DNA of 64,000 nt from Roseibium sp. HPY-6 (lineage in GTDB: Bacteria; Pseudomonadota; Alphaproteobacteria; Rhizobiales; Stappiaceae): NCBI RefSeq assembly GCF_040530035.1, contig NZ_JBEWCD010000001.1:992001-1056000 (forward strand), read 5' to 3'. How positions within the stretch are numbered: position 1 is the first letter of the stretch; the number at the start of each line of letters is the position of its first letter. Shown one piece after another: positions 48,057 to 59,316 of the stretch. The notes below the pieces were generated by a model. It was given only the letters and a program-made list of their open reading frames with translations, was not told the DNA's origin and did not search any database. Both the position numbers and the translations under genes were made by a program.

Positions 48057-49457
48057 TCACAGCGCTTCAAGCTGTTTTGGCAGGGCATAGGCCCACTGCG
48101 TGATGTTGCCGGCACCAAGACAAATGACGAAATCACCCGGCTGCGCGATGTCCTTGATCAGGCCCGGCAGTTCTTCCGGACTGTCTATGGACAGAACTTG
48201 CCGGTGGCCTCGGGTTTTCATACCCGAAACCAGATCGGTGTGGCTTGCACCCTCGATGGGTTGTTCACCGGCTGCGTAAACCGGAGCGATAATGACCGTG
48301 TCGGCATCGTTGAAACAGTTGGAAAAGTCATCGAAAAGACTGTGAAGACGCGTATACCTATGAGGCTGCATGATTGCGATGACATTGCCTTGCGTCGACT
48401 CGCGCGCGGCGTGAAGGACCGCCTTGATTTCCACCGGATGATGGCCGTAGTCGTCGAATATCTGCACACCGTCTACAGTCCCGGTGTGCGTGAAGCGGCG
48501 CTTTACGCCTCCGAACGCGGAAATGCCTTTTTTCACGTCTTCCGGTCCGACACCCAGCTGCGAGGCAATGGCAATCGCGGCCGTGGCATTGGAAACATTG
48601 TGCAGCCCGGGCATGGGCAAAACCAGATCTTTCAGTTCCACGACTTCTTCTGTACGCCGGTCGCGAATGGCAACCGAAAACGTGGACGTGCCGCCATCCA
48701 TGGAGACATCGGTGAAGCGAACGTCGGCCTGCGGGTTGGTGCCGTAGGTCACAACGCGCCGGTCCTCGATCGTCCCGACCATGGTCTGAACCTCGGGATG
48801 ATCGAGACACATGACAGCGAATCCATAAAACGGAACGTTTTCGACAAATTGCCGGAAGGCTGCCTTGACGCCATCAAAGTCACCGTAGTGATCGAGATGC
48901 TCCGGATCGATATTCGTAACGATGGCAATGTCCGCCGGAAGCTTGACGAAGGTCCCGTCGCTTTCATCCGCCTCTACGACCATCCAGTCCCCGCCGCCCA
49001 TGCGGGCATTGGTTCCGTAGGCATTGATTATGCCGCCGTTGATGACAGTCGGATCGAGGTTGCCGGCATCAAGCAAGGCAGCGACCATGGATGTGGTTGT
49101 TGTCTTCCCGTGCGTTCCGCCGACAGCAATCGCCTGCTTGAATCGCATCAGCTCGGCCAGCATCTCGGCCCTGCGCACGACAGGGATTAGTTTTTCCCGT
49201 GCAGCAACGAGTTCAGGATTATCCTTCTTGATAGCAGACGACACGACGAGAACTTCCGCCTCGCCCAGGTTTTCCGGCGCATGACCGACAGCAACCGGGA
49301 TACCATGTGACCGGAGACGTTGAACGTTGGCATTTTCAGCCATGTCCGATCCCTGGACCTGATAGCCAAGGGTCTTCAGCACTTCTGCAATGCCGCTCAT
49401 GCCGATACCCCCAATTCCGACGAAATGGACCGGTCCTATGTCCTGCGGCATTTTCAT
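48057..49457 (-). CDS. murC: UDP-N-acetylmuramate-L-alanine ligase
   Basis: 466 residues. Adds L-Ala to UDP-MurNAc. The N-terminal Rossmann domain begins [18 protein letters not shown], the ATP loop is [13 protein letters not shown], and the C-terminal domain has [14 protein letters not shown]. The ATG overlaps the murG stop by 4 bp. Length is typical. Confidence 0.97.
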   Translation of the reverse strand: MKMPQDIGPVHFVGIGGIGMSGIAEVLKTLGYQVQGSDMAENANVQRLRSHGIPVAVGHAPENLGEAEVLVVSSAIKKDNPELVAAREKLIPVVRRAEMLAELMRFKQAIAVGGTHGKTTTTSMVAALLDAGNLDPTVINGGIINAYGTNARMGGGDWMVVEADESDGTFVKLPADIAIVTNIDPEHLDHYGDFDGVKAAFRQFVENVPFYGFAVMCLDHPEVQTMVGTIEDRRVVTYGTNPQADVRFTDVSMDGGTSTFSVAIRDRRTEEVVELKDLVLPMPGLHNVSNATAAIAIASQLGVGPEDVKKGISAFGGVKRRFTHTGTVDGVQIFDDYGHHPVEIKAVLHAARESTQGNVIAIMQPHRYTRLHSLFDDFSNCFNDADTVIIAPVYAAGEQPIEGASHTDLVSGMKTRGHRQVLSIDSPEELPGLIKDIAQPGDFVICLGAGNITQWAYALPKQLEAL

Positions 49458-50560
49458 GGCCGTTCTCCTTGTTGTGCAGCGACCTTTTCAACCAGGTCGG
49501 CGAGACGTTTGACCGCGTCCGGCTTAGCGACGCTGCGTGCGTTTTCGGCAGCCGTAACCAGCTGCTCCGGCGCGTTCATGAGGCGAATGAGTTCTTCTGC
49601 AAGCCTCTGCGGATCGAGCTCTGACTGCCGGATCGGCCAGGCTCCGCCCGCCGCTTCCAAGACCTTTGCATTGGCGGCCTGATCCTGATCGATAGCGCCA
49701 GGCAGAGGAACGAGAATCGACGGGCGGCCAAGAACGCTGAGTTCACTGACCGACGATGCGCCCGAACGGCAGAGGACAAGATGAGACGCAGCGATGCGCT
49801 GCGGCATGTCCTGAAAGAACGGTGCGCACTCGGCGTCAACATCAAGGCTCTCATAGACCTTTTGAACGCGCTCAATGTCTTCCGGCCTGCACTGCTGAAC
49901 GATCTTCAGCCGGCTCCGTACGTCCGCAGGCAAATGTTCAACCGCAGGCGGAACAAGATCGGAGAAGAATCGTGCACCCTGCGACCCGCCGAATACCAGC
50001 AACGTAAACGCGCCACCTTCGAGCGGTGCAGAATAAGCTTGCCCTGCGGCTTCCAGAACGGCGTCGCGGACAGGGTTGCCGGTTTCCACCACCTTGGCAG
50101 AAAGCTCTGCCGGAAAATTGCCAACCGGAACGCTGGTTGCAATGGCATTGACACCCTTTGCCAGCAACTTGTTGGCCCGGCCCATGACACCGTTTGCTTC
50201 ATGCAAGATGGAGGGTGTGCCGGTCAGGCGCGCTGCATACATGGGCGGAAAGGTCGGATACCCACCGAACCCCACAACAACGGCCGGTTTCAGGGTCCTG
50301 ATAACGGACCGGGCCTGAAGGGTGCCGCGCAACAGACTGAAAAGCGTCTTGGCAATTGAAACCGGATTGCGCCCGCGAATGGTTTCGGAGGAAATGATGT
50401 GGACGTTCCGGGCCGGAAAAATGGTCCCGTATTTGTCGGCACGTTCGTCGGTCGCCAGCTCAACGATCCAGCCACGCCTGCCGAGTTCACTCGCAAGCGC
50501 CTGTGCCGGGAACAGGTGACCGCCGGTTCCGCCGGCCGTAAGGAGTACAGTTTTGCTCAT
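49454..50560 (-). CDS. murG: Lipid II synthase MurG
   Basis: 368 residues. Transfers GlcNAc to lipid I at the inner face of the membrane. The glycine loops [13 protein letters not shown] and [10 protein letters not shown], and the C-terminal donor site [31 protein letters not shown] are all present. The ATG at 50560 is the family start (a TTG four codons upstream is not needed). Confidence 0.96.
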   Translation of the reverse strand: MSKTVLLTAGGTGGHLFPAQALASELGRRGWIVELATDERADKYGTIFPARNVHIISSETIRGRNPVSIAKTLFSLLRGTLQARSVIRTLKPAVVVGFGGYPTFPPMYAARLTGTPSILHEANGVMGRANKLLAKGVNAIATSVPVGNFPAELSAKVVETGNPVRDAVLEAAGQAYSAPLEGGAFTLLVFGGSQGARFFSDLVPPAVEHLPADVRSRLKIVQQCRPEDIERVQKVYESLDVDAECAPFFQDMPQRIAASHLVLCRSGASSVSELSVLGRPSILVPLPGAIDQDQAANAKVLEAAGGAWPIRQSELDPQRLAEELIRLMNAPEQLVTAAENARSVAKPDAVKRLADLVEKVAAQQGERP

Positions 50561-50578
50561 GGTTTCCGGCAATACGCC

Positions 50579-51736
50579 TTACATCAACGAAGAGGGGGAC
50601 AACCGGCTCACGGTCACGACTTCCGATCTGGATGGCTGCGGCCTTCTGCGCGTTAACGCCAAAATAGCACCAGCCGTCATTGCCGAGGACAAGAGGGAAG
50701 ATCCACCATAGGAAATAAAGGGAAGGGTCATGCCTTTTGAGGGTATCAAATGAAGGTTCACGGCAAGATTGATTGTTGCCTGCAGTCCGAACAGAACCAC
50801 AAGTCCCGCTGTCGCCAGACGGCTGAAAGCATCCTGGTCCCGGCCTGCGTGGCTGAGGCCGCGCAGGACAACGAACGCAAACACCGCCACCACGAGCAAG
50901 CAGACGACAACGCCGAACTCTTCTCCAACGACCGCGAAAATGAAGTCGGCATGACTGTCCGGCAAAACCTGTTTCACAGTCCCCTCACCCGGGCCGCGCC
51001 CAAACCAGCCACCGGCAAGAAATGAATCCATCGCCGTATCAACCTGGAATGTGTCGCCTGAACTCGGATCCAGAAACCTGTCCACACGATTGGTCACATG
51101 GGGCAGAAAGGCATAGGCCGCGAAAAGGCCGATTACGCCGACAAGCCCAAGCGCCACAATGATAAACCAGGAAATCCCATTCAGGAAAAACAGTCCCGCC
51201 CAGACAAGACCGAGCAGCATGGTCTGGCCAAAGTCGGGCTGAGCAATCAACAACGCAGCACATACGGCAAAGAGTACGAAGGCGAATAAAACGCCGGGAA
51301 CTTCGCGGCGACGGCCACTTTCAGACAACAGAAAGGCAACCAGTATCACGAACGCAGGTTTCAAGAACTCCGATGCCTGAAGCGAAACACCCGCAATATA
51401 GATCCACCGGCGGGCGCCCTTCGTCTCAAATCCCATGAAGAGAGTTGCCACCAGCAGGACAACCGAGACACTGAAGACAACGAGCGCCGCTCTTCGAACC
51501 ATTCGTGGTGTCATCAATGACCCGGCCAGCATGATCACCAGCGCGGGCACCAGGAACATGGCCTGCCGCTTGACGAAGTAAAAGGTATCAACGCCAATTC
51601 GCTCAGCGACTGGAGGGCTTGCAGCGAAGGCAAAAACGACCCCTGAAAGCAGCAGCAGCCCGAACGCTGCCAGCAGATAGTGGTCGACTGTCCAGAGCCA
51701 TTCGGCGAAACGGCTTCGATCAGCGCGCGATACCAT
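50579..51736 (-). CDS. ftsW: Septal peptidoglycan polymerase FtsW
   Basis: 385 residues, a SEDS-family protein with about ten membrane helices. Conserved points are the KRQ near helix 2 (YFVKRQAMFL), the catalytic-region Asp in the long loop (QPDFGQTMLLGLVW), and the C-terminal GMTLPFISYGGSSLLSS. It pairs with FtsI to make septal glycan. Its first base overlaps the murD stop. Confidence 0.96.
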   Translation of the reverse strand: MVSRADRSRFAEWLWTVDHYLLAAFGLLLLSGVVFAFAASPPVAERIGVDTFYFVKRQAMFLVPALVIMLAGSLMTPRMVRRAALVVFSVSVVLLVATLFMGFETKGARRWIYIAGVSLQASEFLKPAFVILVAFLLSESGRRREVPGVLFAFVLFAVCAALLIAQPDFGQTMLLGLVWAGLFFLNGISWFIIVALGLVGVIGLFAAYAFLPHVTNRVDRFLDPSSGDTFQVDTAMDSFLAGGWFGRGPGEGTVKQVLPDSHADFIFAVVGEEFGVVVCLLVVAVFAFVVLRGLSHAGRDQDAFSRLATAGLVVLFGLQATINLAVNLHLIPSKGMTLPFISYGGSSLLSSAMTAGAILALTRRRPQPSRSEVVTVSRLSPSSLM

Positions 51737-53136
51737 TACGCCACCTCCTGAGTGTTTCCGGTTTCAGGCAAGGCACGTACTGCGTCCACAAAGGCCGCGC
51801 CCCTCAATTCAAAGTTCGGATACTGGTCGAAACTTGCACAGGCGGGAGACAATAGGATCGCGATTTCCTGCGCTCCGTCCTCCGCCGCTTCCGCTGCAGC
51901 GTCAATCACCGCCTGGGGCAATGTCCCGCTGATCTTGAAAGGAACCCGGCCTTCAAGCGTTTTGGCAAACTCTTCGGCAGCCTCACCGATCAGGAATGTC
52001 TTGGCGATTTTCGGGAAGTGTTCGTCCAGTGAGGAGATACCGCCTGCCTTGGCCCGGCCACCTGCAATCCAATAGATATGGTCGAAGCTGGATAGAGCCC
52101 GCGCGGCTGCGTCCGCATTGGTCGCTTTGGAATCGTTGACGAAAAGCACCCTGCCACGCTTTGCGACGACTTCCATGCGGTGATGCAGCCCGGGGAAGGT
52201 TTTCATCGCCTCCGCAATTCGTTCGCCGGGAATCTCAAGTGCCCGAAGCGCGGCAAAGGCAGCGGCAGCATTCTGGCCGTTGTGGTCACCGCGCAAGCTG
52301 TCGGTACCACCGAGAAGCGCAACAACCGACTGACTGCCGTTATGGGCTTCTATCAGATAGCCCAGATGCGCATAGATACCTTCAGTGAGTTCCCGCTCTC
52401 CGGCGATACGGCACACCGGCTTGTGCGCCAGTTCAAGCCGGTCGGCGATAAGGGAGGAAAGGCGGTCGTCAACACCGATCACGGCCAATTTCGACCCGGC
52501 AACGAGCCGTTCCTTGATCGCCGCATAGTTTTCCATTGTACCGTGACGATCGAGATGGTCGGGTGACAGGTTCATGTGAATGCCGATGCTCGGGTCCAGC
52601 GTCGGGGCCAGGTCGATCTGATAGGACGAACATTCAATGACGTAGTGCCGGCCGGGCTGTGGAGGCTCCAGGTCTAGGATCGGTGTGCCGATGTTCCCGC
52701 CCATCTGCACATCGAGACCGGCCTCCGTCAACAAGTGGGCAACAAGAGCGGTTGTTGTCGACTTTCCATTCGTGCCTGTAATCGCAATGAACGGTGCTGC
52801 AAGACACTGCTTGCGCCGCTCCCGGCAAAAGAGTTCGACGTCGCCGATGACTTCGACGGACGCCTCCCGTGCAAGATCGACGGTCCAGTGCGGAACAGGG
52901 TTTGTCAACGGCACCCCCGGCGACAGAACCAGTGCGGCAATCTCGCTCCAGTCGAGCGAGCGCAGGTCCTGCGTCTCAAGGCCTTCCGATGTCGCTTGCT
53001 GGACGCGTTTTTCATTGTCGTCGTGGCAAACAACGTCCGCGCCACCCGCTTTCAAGGCACGGGCGGTCGACAGGCCGGATCCCCCGAGCCCAAACAATGC
53101 GACCTTCTTGCCCTGAAATGTGGTGACTGGAATCAT
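51736..53136 (-). CDS. murD: UDP-N-acetylmuramoylalanine-D-glutamate ligase
   Basis: 466 residues. Adds D-Glu. N-terminal [22 protein letters not shown] loop [19 protein letters not shown], central [20 protein letters not shown] with the carbamylated-Lys region, and the C-terminal [13 protein letters not shown]. It starts 5 bp after mraY. Confidence 0.96.
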   Translation of the reverse strand: MIPVTTFQGKKVALFGLGGSGLSTARALKAGGADVVCHDDNEKRVQQATSEGLETQDLRSLDWSEIAALVLSPGVPLTNPVPHWTVDLAREASVEVIGDVELFCRERRKQCLAAPFIAITGTNGKSTTTALVAHLLTEAGLDVQMGGNIGTPILDLEPPQPGRHYVIECSSYQIDLAPTLDPSIGIHMNLSPDHLDRHGTMENYAAIKERLVAGSKLAVIGVDDRLSSLIADRLELAHKPVCRIAGERELTEGIYAHLGYLIEAHNGSQSVVALLGGTDSLRGDHNGQNAAAAFAALRALEIPGERIAEAMKTFPGLHHRMEVVAKRGRVLFVNDSKATNADAAARALSSFDHIYWIAGGRAKAGGISSLDEHFPKIAKTFLIGEAAEEFAKTLEGRVPFKISGTLPQAVIDAAAEAAEDGAQEIAILLSPACASFDQYPNFELRGAAFVDAVRALPETGNTQEVA

Positions 53137-53141
53137 GGGTC

Positions 53142-54227
53142 CTACCTCAGCTTCAGCGTTGCAAGGCCGAGAAGGGCGAGAACAACCGCAATGATCCAGA
53201 AGCGGATCACGACCTGGCTTTCCGTCCAGCCCATGATCTCAAAATGATGGTGTATAGGTGCCATTCGGAACACCCTTTTGCCCGTCAGCTTGAACGAGAT
53301 CACCTGAACGATGACGGACACCGCTTCCAGAACGAACAATCCGCCGATGATCGCCAGGACAATCTCGTGTTTGGTGGCAACGGCAATTGCACCAATCATG
53401 CCGCCGAGCGCCAGCGAACCGGTGTCGCCCATGAAAATGGCCGCAGGTGGAGCGTTGAACCAGAGAAAGCCGAGACCAGCGCCAATCACCGCGCCGCAAA
53501 TGACGGCCAGTTCACCGGTACCGGACACGTGATGAATCTGAAGGTAGTTCGCAAAGACCGCGTTGCCCGACAGATAAGCGATGAGCCCGAACGAGGCGCA
53601 GGCAATCATCACCGGCACAATGGCAAGGCCGTCGAGCCCGTCGGTCAGGTTCACGGCATTGCCGGCCCCGACCATCACAAAGGCTGCAAACGGAATGAAA
53701 ATAAGACCGAGGTTGAGTGTAAAGTCCTTGAGGAAGGGGAATGTGATGGCTTCCGAAAACTCTGACGTATCAAGAACCGTAACGGCAAACGCAGCCGCCG
53801 CCGCGATCAGAAACTCCAGACCGAGCCGCGCCTTGCCGCCAAAGCCCTTGTGGGAGGACTTCGTCACCTTCAGGTAATCGTCGTAAAAACCGATGACACC
53901 GAACCCAAGCGTCACGCCGATGACAACCCACACATAGGGATTGGACAGGTCCGACCACAAAAGGGCAGCAACCAGCGCACCCGACAGGATCATGAGACCG
54001 CCCATCGTGGGCGTGCCCTTTTTCGTAAGGAGATGGCTTTCAGGACCATCGGCGCGGATCGGTTGGCCGTGCCCCTGACGAATTCTCAGGCTCGAAATGA
54101 TCTTGGGCCCGAACAAAAAAACGAAAAACAGCGCCGTCATAATGGCGCCGCCGGTTCGGAAGGTAATGTACCTGAACACGTTCAGTGCCGAAATCTGATC
54201 CGCGAATTGCCCCAAAAAATAAAACAT
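53142..54227 (-). CDS. mraY: Phospho-MurNAc-pentapeptide transferase MraY
   Basis: 361 residues with about ten membrane helices. It links the muropeptide to undecaprenyl phosphate, giving lipid I. Signature loops are [13 protein letters not shown], the Mg-binding [16 protein letters not shown] with adjacent Asp residues, [14 protein letters not shown], and the C-terminal [19 protein letters not shown]. It starts 10 bp after the murF stop. Confidence 0.97.
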   Translation of the reverse strand: MFYFLGQFADQISALNVFRYITFRTGGAIMTALFFVFLFGPKIISSLRIRQGHGQPIRADGPESHLLTKKGTPTMGGLMILSGALVAALLWSDLSNPYVWVVIGVTLGFGVIGFYDDYLKVTKSSHKGFGGKARLGLEFLIAAAAAFAVTVLDTSEFSEAITFPFLKDFTLNLGLIFIPFAAFVMVGAGNAVNLTDGLDGLAIVPVMIACASFGLIAYLSGNAVFANYLQIHHVSGTGELAVICGAVIGAGLGFLWFNAPPAAIFMGDTGSLALGGMIGAIAVATKHEIVLAIIGGLFVLEAVSVIVQVISFKLTGKRVFRMAPIHHHFEIMGWTESQVVIRFWIIAVVLALLGLATLKLR

Positions 54228-54237
54228 CAGCTATCCC

Positions 54238-55668
54238 TTATGCCGCCGCGGTGTCATCCGCGGGCGGGTATTCCTTTTTCAAGGCCGTTACCAGCGGGCC
54301 CATGCGAGTTCCGAGCGATCCCTTGATCATAACGACATCGCCGGGACGGACGTCCTTCAAAATGACGTCTTCCAGATCTTTTGCATCTTCGCAGTAATGC
54401 GCGCGGAGCTCATGCGGCAGCTGGTCCCAGAGCGCATGCATGTGCGGTCCGGCGCAATAAACAGCATCGATTTGAGCTTCAAGGATCGGCGTCAGCAAAT
54501 CAGCGTGCAGTCGATCAGCATCAGCGCCAAGCTCACGCATGTCGCCAATGACGGCAATGCGCCGCGCTGGCCGTGCTATCGGGACGGCGCCTAAAACGGC
54601 AATGGCTGCACGCATCGATGCCGGGTTTGCATTGTAACTCTCGTCTATCAGACTGAGTTCACCGCCCTGTAGCATCAGCTGACTGACTTCACCGCGTCCC
54701 TTTGGCGCCCGCATTCCATCCAGTACCAGTCCGGCTTTCGCGAGATCCGCCCCAACGTCTGCAACAGCAGTCAGGACAGCAAGGCTGTTCTTGACCAGGT
54801 GTTTGCCCGGCGCTCCGATTTTGTAGGTGATTTCAGTCCCGAGAATGGTGGCGTCTACGCTGGAGCCACCGGCAAAGCTGATCACATTTTCAGTGTGGCT
54901 GTCGGCGCTCTGATCCTCGCCGAAGGTCTGCACCACAGACACACCCGCGGTGGCGGCAAGGAAACGCAAGAGGTCGAACTGGCGGTTGTCCTTGTTCAGG
55001 ATGGCAATGCCGCCCGGTTCAAGGCCATCAAAGATTTCCGCCTTGGCCTGGGCTATTTTCTCTACGGAGTCGAAGAACTCCAGGTGAACGGCCTGAACAG
55101 TCGTAATGATTGCGACATGCGGCCTGACCATCTTGACCAGAGGCGTGATCTCTCCGGCATGGTTCATACCGATCTCGAACACGCCATAGTCTGTATCGGC
55201 CGGCATGCGGGCAAGTGTCAGCGGCACGCCCCAATGATTGTTGAACGAGGCGACCGAAGCATGCACTTTTCCGGACTGTTCCAGCGTCAGCCGCAGCGCT
55301 TCCTTGGTTCCCGTTTTTCCAACGGAACCCGTGACTGCAATAACCCTGGCGTGCGTTCGGGCGCGTGCTGCAATACCGATACACCGCAAGGCCTCCAACG
55401 GATCGGGAACAACGACATATCTGCCGTCTTCGGGCAAATCCACCAGCCTGCTTTCTGCGACAAGCGCCAACGACGCACCCGCTTCCAGCGCCGCTGAGAC
55501 ATAGTCGTGACCGTCGAGCCGGTCTCCCTTGATAGCGACAAATGCATCGCCGGGTTCAAGCGACCTGCTGTCGATCGAAATACCTGTGATCTCAGCGCCG
55601 GCGTCACCCTTGATGCCGCCGCCTGCAGCTTCCACGAAGGCATCCAGTTTCCAGAGTGGGTCGCTCAT
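54238..55668 (-). CDS. murF: UDP-MurNAc-tripeptide D-alanyl-D-alanine ligase
   Basis: 476 residues. Adds the D-Ala-D-Ala made by Ddl. N-terminal GISIDSRSLEPGDAFVAIKG, ATP loop AVTGSVGKTGTKEALRL, FEIGMNHAGEI and the C-terminal LIDESYNANPASMRAAI. The ATG overlaps the murE stop (ATGA). The C-terminus is acidic and short. Confidence 0.96.
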   Translation of the reverse strand: MSDPLWKLDAFVEAAGGGIKGDAGAEITGISIDSRSLEPGDAFVAIKGDRLDGHDYVSAALEAGASLALVAESRLVDLPEDGRYVVVPDPLEALRCIGIAARARTHARVIAVTGSVGKTGTKEALRLTLEQSGKVHASVASFNNHWGVPLTLARMPADTDYGVFEIGMNHAGEITPLVKMVRPHVAIITTVQAVHLEFFDSVEKIAQAKAEIFDGLEPGGIAILNKDNRQFDLLRFLAATAGVSVVQTFGEDQSADSHTENVISFAGGSSVDATILGTEITYKIGAPGKHLVKNSLAVLTAVADVGADLAKAGLVLDGMRAPKGRGEVSQLMLQGGELSLIDESYNANPASMRAAIAVLGAVPIARPARRIAVIGDMRELGADADRLHADLLTPILEAQIDAVYCAGPHMHALWDQLPHELRAHYCEDAKDLEDVILKDVRPGDVVMIKGSLGTRMGPLVTALKKEYPPADDTAAA

Positions 55669-57224
55669 GTGTCTCCTACAAGGCTGATGGCGCTTTGCAC
55701 GGCGTCATGATCGGAAAAGGGAATCACTGTCTCGCCAACAATCTGGCCGGTTTCGTGGCCTTTTCCGGCTACACACAGAATATCGCCGGCACCAAGGTGC
55801 CTTACACCTTCGGTGATTGCATCATGGCGGTCGGCAATTTCGATCGCTTCGGGTGCACCTGACATAACGGCTTTACGGATGGCTGCCGGGTCTTCCGATC
55901 GCGGGTTGTCGTCGGTCACGATCACCAGATCGGCGTGGCGCGCAGCAGCTTCCCCCATCAGGGTGCGTTTTCCAGGGTCCCGGTCACCGCCTGCCCCAAC
56001 CACGACCGAGAGTTTCCCAGTCGCGTAGGGCTTGAGCGCCGCCAGAGCGTTGTCGAGCGCATCGGGTTTGTGCGCGTAGTCGACAAACACCAGACCACCC
56101 GATGCGGTTTTCCCGGCGAGCTCGAGACGTCCTGGCGCACCTTTCAGGTTTTCGAGCGACCTGAGCACCAGCCCCATATCGGTCCCGGCAACAATTGCCA
56201 GACCGGCCGCAACGAGCGCGTTGGAAACCTGAAAGCGCCCGATCAGGGGGAGCGTGATCTTGTATTCGCCGCGTTTTGTCAGCAGCGTCAATTCCTGTCC
56301 GCTACCGTGCGTCTGCATACCGGTAAGCTTCAGACCTTCACCGGTCTCTCCGACTGTGAAGACCGGCAATCCGCGACGCTCCGCAACCTCAAGAACCCGG
56401 TCAGCGTATTTTTCCGCCGGATCGACAACAACGGTCCCGCCATCAGGCAGCAGATCTTCAAAAAGGCGCAGCTTCGCGCGCAAATAGTCTTCTATCGTCG
56501 GGTGATAATCCATATGGTCGCGGCCAAGATTGGTGAAGGCGGCAGCCGTCAGCCGCACACCATCCAGCCGGAACTGGTCGAGCCCGTGCGAAGAGGCCTC
56601 CATCGCCGCATGGTTTATGCCTTCCCGCTCCAGTTCGGCGAGTTCCTTATGGAGAGCAACAGGATCGGGTGTTGTCAGACCACCATAGCTTGTCCCGTCG
56701 GGTTTGACTGTTCCGAGTGTACCAAGACTTGCAGCGGGATGCCCTGCCGCCTGAAAAATCTGCCGGACAAAATGGGCAACGGAGGTTTTGCCGGCTGTCC
56801 CGGTGACGGCGACGATTACATCTGGCTGCCGGCCATAGAACCTGGCTGCCATTTTCGCGAACACCTGACGCGGTTCGTCTGCAGAAACAATGACAGCACT
56901 TTCGGGGAGACTGGCCCGTAGCTCGCCGAGCGCCTCATCGGCACACAGGACGCAGGCCGCTCCGGCCGCGACCGCATCCGGTGCGAAACGCGTGCCGTCG
57001 ACGGTCGCTCCCTTGAAGGCCGCGAAAAGAAATCCGGGCTCCACCTTCCGGCTGTCTGCCGTCAGGCCGAATATTTTCAGTTCCTTTGCCGGATCCGGCA
57101 CCGGAATGCCGCCAGCCAAGTATTCAAGATCCATCTCACCTGATCGTTCAATGTGTGCGTCGTCTTTTTTGAAAGCCAGAGACCGGTAAACGGCTGCGAC
57201 CCCGCCGGCGCTCTTGGCTCTCAC
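55665..57224 (-). CDS. murE: UDP-MurNAc-L-Ala-D-Glu-diaminopimelate ligase
   Basis: 519 residues from a GTG at 57224. The GTG has GGAGA 4 nt upstream, overlapping the ftsI stop region; an internal ATG at 57134 (MDLEYLAGG) matches the usual family start but has a poorly spaced site, so 489 residues is the alternative. ATP loop AVTGTAGKTSVAHFV; the meso-DAP specificity motif DNPR is present in VTDDNPRSEDPAAI, so the third residue of the stem peptide is diaminopimelate. The Rossmann-like N-domain has GLTADSRKVEPGFLFAA. Confidence 0.95.
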   Translation of the reverse strand: MRAKSAGGVAAVYRSLAFKKDDAHIERSGEMDLEYLAGGIPVPDPAKELKIFGLTADSRKVEPGFLFAAFKGATVDGTRFAPDAVAAGAACVLCADEALGELRASLPESAVIVSADEPRQVFAKMAARFYGRQPDVIVAVTGTAGKTSVAHFVRQIFQAAGHPAASLGTLGTVKPDGTSYGGLTTPDPVALHKELAELEREGINHAAMEASSHGLDQFRLDGVRLTAAAFTNLGRDHMDYHPTIEDYLRAKLRLFEDLLPDGGTVVVDPAEKYADRVLEVAERRGLPVFTVGETGEGLKLTGMQTHGSGQELTLLTKRGEYKITLPLIGRFQVSNALVAAGLAIVAGTDMGLVLRSLENLKGAPGRLELAGKTASGGLVFVDYAHKPDALDNALAALKPYATGKLSVVVGAGGDRDPGKRTLMGEAAARHADLVIVTDDNPRSEDPAAIRKAVMSGAPEAIEIADRHDAITEGVRHLGAGDILCVAGKGHETGQIVGETVIPFSDHDAVQSAISLVGDT

Positions 57225-57233
57225 TGTGTCTCC

Positions 57234-58946
57234 TTAATAGGAAATCTCGATTGGTTCATCCCCCTTGCCGAACCGGGGCATCACGCCGAGCATCGGCGCA
57301 GAGCGCCTGACAATCGCCCCAACCGTCGGCGCGGCGTTCAAGCCTGCCGTCGCACCGATACCCTGTCGCTCAGGTTTTGGTTCATCGATGACCACCAGAA
57401 CCACATATCTCGGATCATCCATCGGAAAGGCTGACAGGAAGGAATTGCGGCGTTTGTTGTTGACGTAACGCCCGTTTTCAATCTTTTCCGCAGTGCCAGT
57501 CTTACCGCCGACCGTGTAGCCCGGCACGTCCGCACGACGCCCGGATCCGGACAGCACATTCAACCGGAACAGGTACCGCATCATACGGCTTACGTCCGGC
57601 GATATAACTTGTTTTCCAACAGCTTGCGCTTCGTCTTCGGAGCGCGGCATGAAGGTTGGCGGCAGAAGCGTCCCGCCGTTGACGACTGCAGCGGCGGCAA
57701 CAGCCGTCTGCATCGGTGTCACGGACAATCCGTGCCCGAACGAGATGGTCATGGCGGCAAGTTCATTCCATTTCGGCGGCAGCAGCGGTGCCGCATTTTC
57801 CGGCAGCTCGGTCTTCAGCCGGTTGGTCAGATGCAGCCTTTCCAGGAACTCCTTCTGACGGGCAACACCTGTTGCCAACATCATTTTTGCCGTACCGATA
57901 TTGGAAGAATAGATGAAGATTTCGGGGACGGACAAAATGCGGTTTTTCCCGTGGAAATCCGTGATCGTCCGCCCTGCAGCGCGAATCGGCCGGGTCGCAT
58001 CGAAGCTGTCGTTTATGGAGACCGAACCGGAATCCAGTGCCATTGCGGTGGTGAAGGCCTTGAACACCGACCCCATCTCGAAGACGCCGCCGGTTGCCCG
58101 GTTCAAACGGTCACGCTCCAGAGCCTGAGACCTGTCATTGGGATCGTAGTCCGGCAAAGAAGACATGGCGACAACCTCACCGGTCTTCGCATCCAGAACG
58201 ATCCCCGCCGCGGCAATCGCCCGGTAACGCTCCATCGCCTTGACCAACTCATCGCGCACGACGTGCTGAACGCGAAGGTCGACTGACAGCCTGACCGGCT
58301 CCATCGATCTCCCTGAGGCAAAGCCGAGTGATTGCAGGTCTCCAAGCCATTCGTCGTCGATGTACTTTTCGATGCCGGCAAGACCCTGATTGTCGACATT
58401 CACCGAGCCGACAATGTGACCGGCCGTTGGGCCACCGGGATAAAACCGCTGGTTTTCCGAAAGAAAGCCTATACCGGGAAGTCCGAGATTGTGGATCTGG
58501 TCGGCCTTCTGGGGCGTCATTTCACGCTTCAGCCAGACAAATCCCGCGCCGCTTTCCAAACGTCGCCTTACCAGCTTCTCGTCCAGTTCCGGCAAAACGC
58601 GGATCAATCCCTCGACCGCCTCGTCAACGTCCAGAATACGGCGCGGCTCAGCGTAGAGCGAGGCGGTCTTGATATCGGTCGCCAGGATTTCACCGTTACG
58701 GTCGATCAAATCGGGACGGGAAGCGGAAACAGAATCCTGAGCGGAAATCCAGGCACGCGACGGCGCTTCTTCCATCTGCGCCAGAAGCACCAGACGACCG
58801 CCAATCGCCGCATAGACGCATGCAAAAGCCAACATGGCCACATAGACGCGTGACTTCACGGCACTTGAGGATATCGATCCACGCACAACGCGGGGATTGG
58901 TGCGCTTTACCTGTAGAAAACTTGCCGGCTCGCTTACAATGGTCAT
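57234..58946 (-). CDS. ftsI: Septal peptidoglycan transpeptidase FtsI (PBP3)
   Basis: 570 residues, class B penicillin-binding protein. A short cytoplasmic tail, one membrane helix (about 34-56), a pedestal domain, and the transpeptidase domain with SxxK at Ser293-Lys296 (MGSVFK), SxN at 347-349 (YSSN) and KTG in VGGKTGTAEK. It cross-links septal peptidoglycan together with FtsW. It starts 11 bp after ftsL. Confidence 0.96.
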   Translation of the reverse strand: MTIVSEPASFLQVKRTNPRVVRGSISSSAVKSRVYVAMLAFACVYAAIGGRLVLLAQMEEAPSRAWISAQDSVSASRPDLIDRNGEILATDIKTASLYAEPRRILDVDEAVEGLIRVLPELDEKLVRRRLESGAGFVWLKREMTPQKADQIHNLGLPGIGFLSENQRFYPGGPTAGHIVGSVNVDNQGLAGIEKYIDDEWLGDLQSLGFASGRSMEPVRLSVDLRVQHVVRDELVKAMERYRAIAAAGIVLDAKTGEVVAMSSLPDYDPNDRSQALERDRLNRATGGVFEMGSVFKAFTTAMALDSGSVSINDSFDATRPIRAAGRTITDFHGKNRILSVPEIFIYSSNIGTAKMMLATGVARQKEFLERLHLTNRLKTELPENAAPLLPPKWNELAAMTISFGHGLSVTPMQTAVAAAAVVNGGTLLPPTFMPRSEDEAQAVGKQVISPDVSRMMRYLFRLNVLSGSGRRADVPGYTVGGKTGTAEKIENGRYVNNKRRNSFLSAFPMDDPRYVVLVVIDEPKPERQGIGATAGLNAAPTVGAIVRRSAPMLGVMPRFGKGDEPIEISY

Positions 58947-58957
58947 TCGTCAGCCCC

Positions 58958-59314
58958 TCACCGGATTGAAGCCGATGAGCCGGCATAGCCGCCCATCTGG
59001 TTGGAGCCACCAATCGGCTCGAGCATAACAGGACGCGCCGGGAGATCCTTCGGGGCCACGATCTGCTTTACGTCCAGCGCTTCGAGCTGCAGATAATCGT
59101 TGTAGCGTTCGACGAGACCCTGAAGCCGGTCCGGCTTGTTCAGAAGGCTCCATTCCGCCTTGAGATGCCGGATCGCGTTTCTCTCCTCGTCGATCTGACG
59201 TTGCAAATCGGCAACCTTTTCTGCCGACTTTGTTGCAGCCAGTTTCATGTCGTAAACGGTCGCCGCACCGATCACGACTGCGAGAATGAACAAGATGTTC
59301 AGCGTTCGCACCAT
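58958..59314 (-). CDS. ftsL: Cell-division protein FtsL-like
   Basis: 118 residues: one N-terminal membrane helix (about 4-22, LNILFILAVVIGAATVYDM), a leucine-zipper-like coiled coil (about 28-60) and a short periplasmic tail. Sequence conservation of FtsL is low, so the call rests on topology and on its position between rsmH and ftsI, 2 bp after the rsmH stop. Confidence 0.88.
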   Translation of the reverse strand: MVRTLNILFILAVVIGAATVYDMKLAATKSAEKVADLQRQIDEERNAIRHLKAEWSLLNKPDRLQGLVERYNDYLQLEALDVKQIVAPKDLPARPVMLEPIGGSNQMGGYAGSSASIR

Positions 59315-59316
59315 CT

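Noticed and set aside
48198..49190. 330-codon plus-strand frame
   Set aside because: Antisense to murC, without start signals or motifs.
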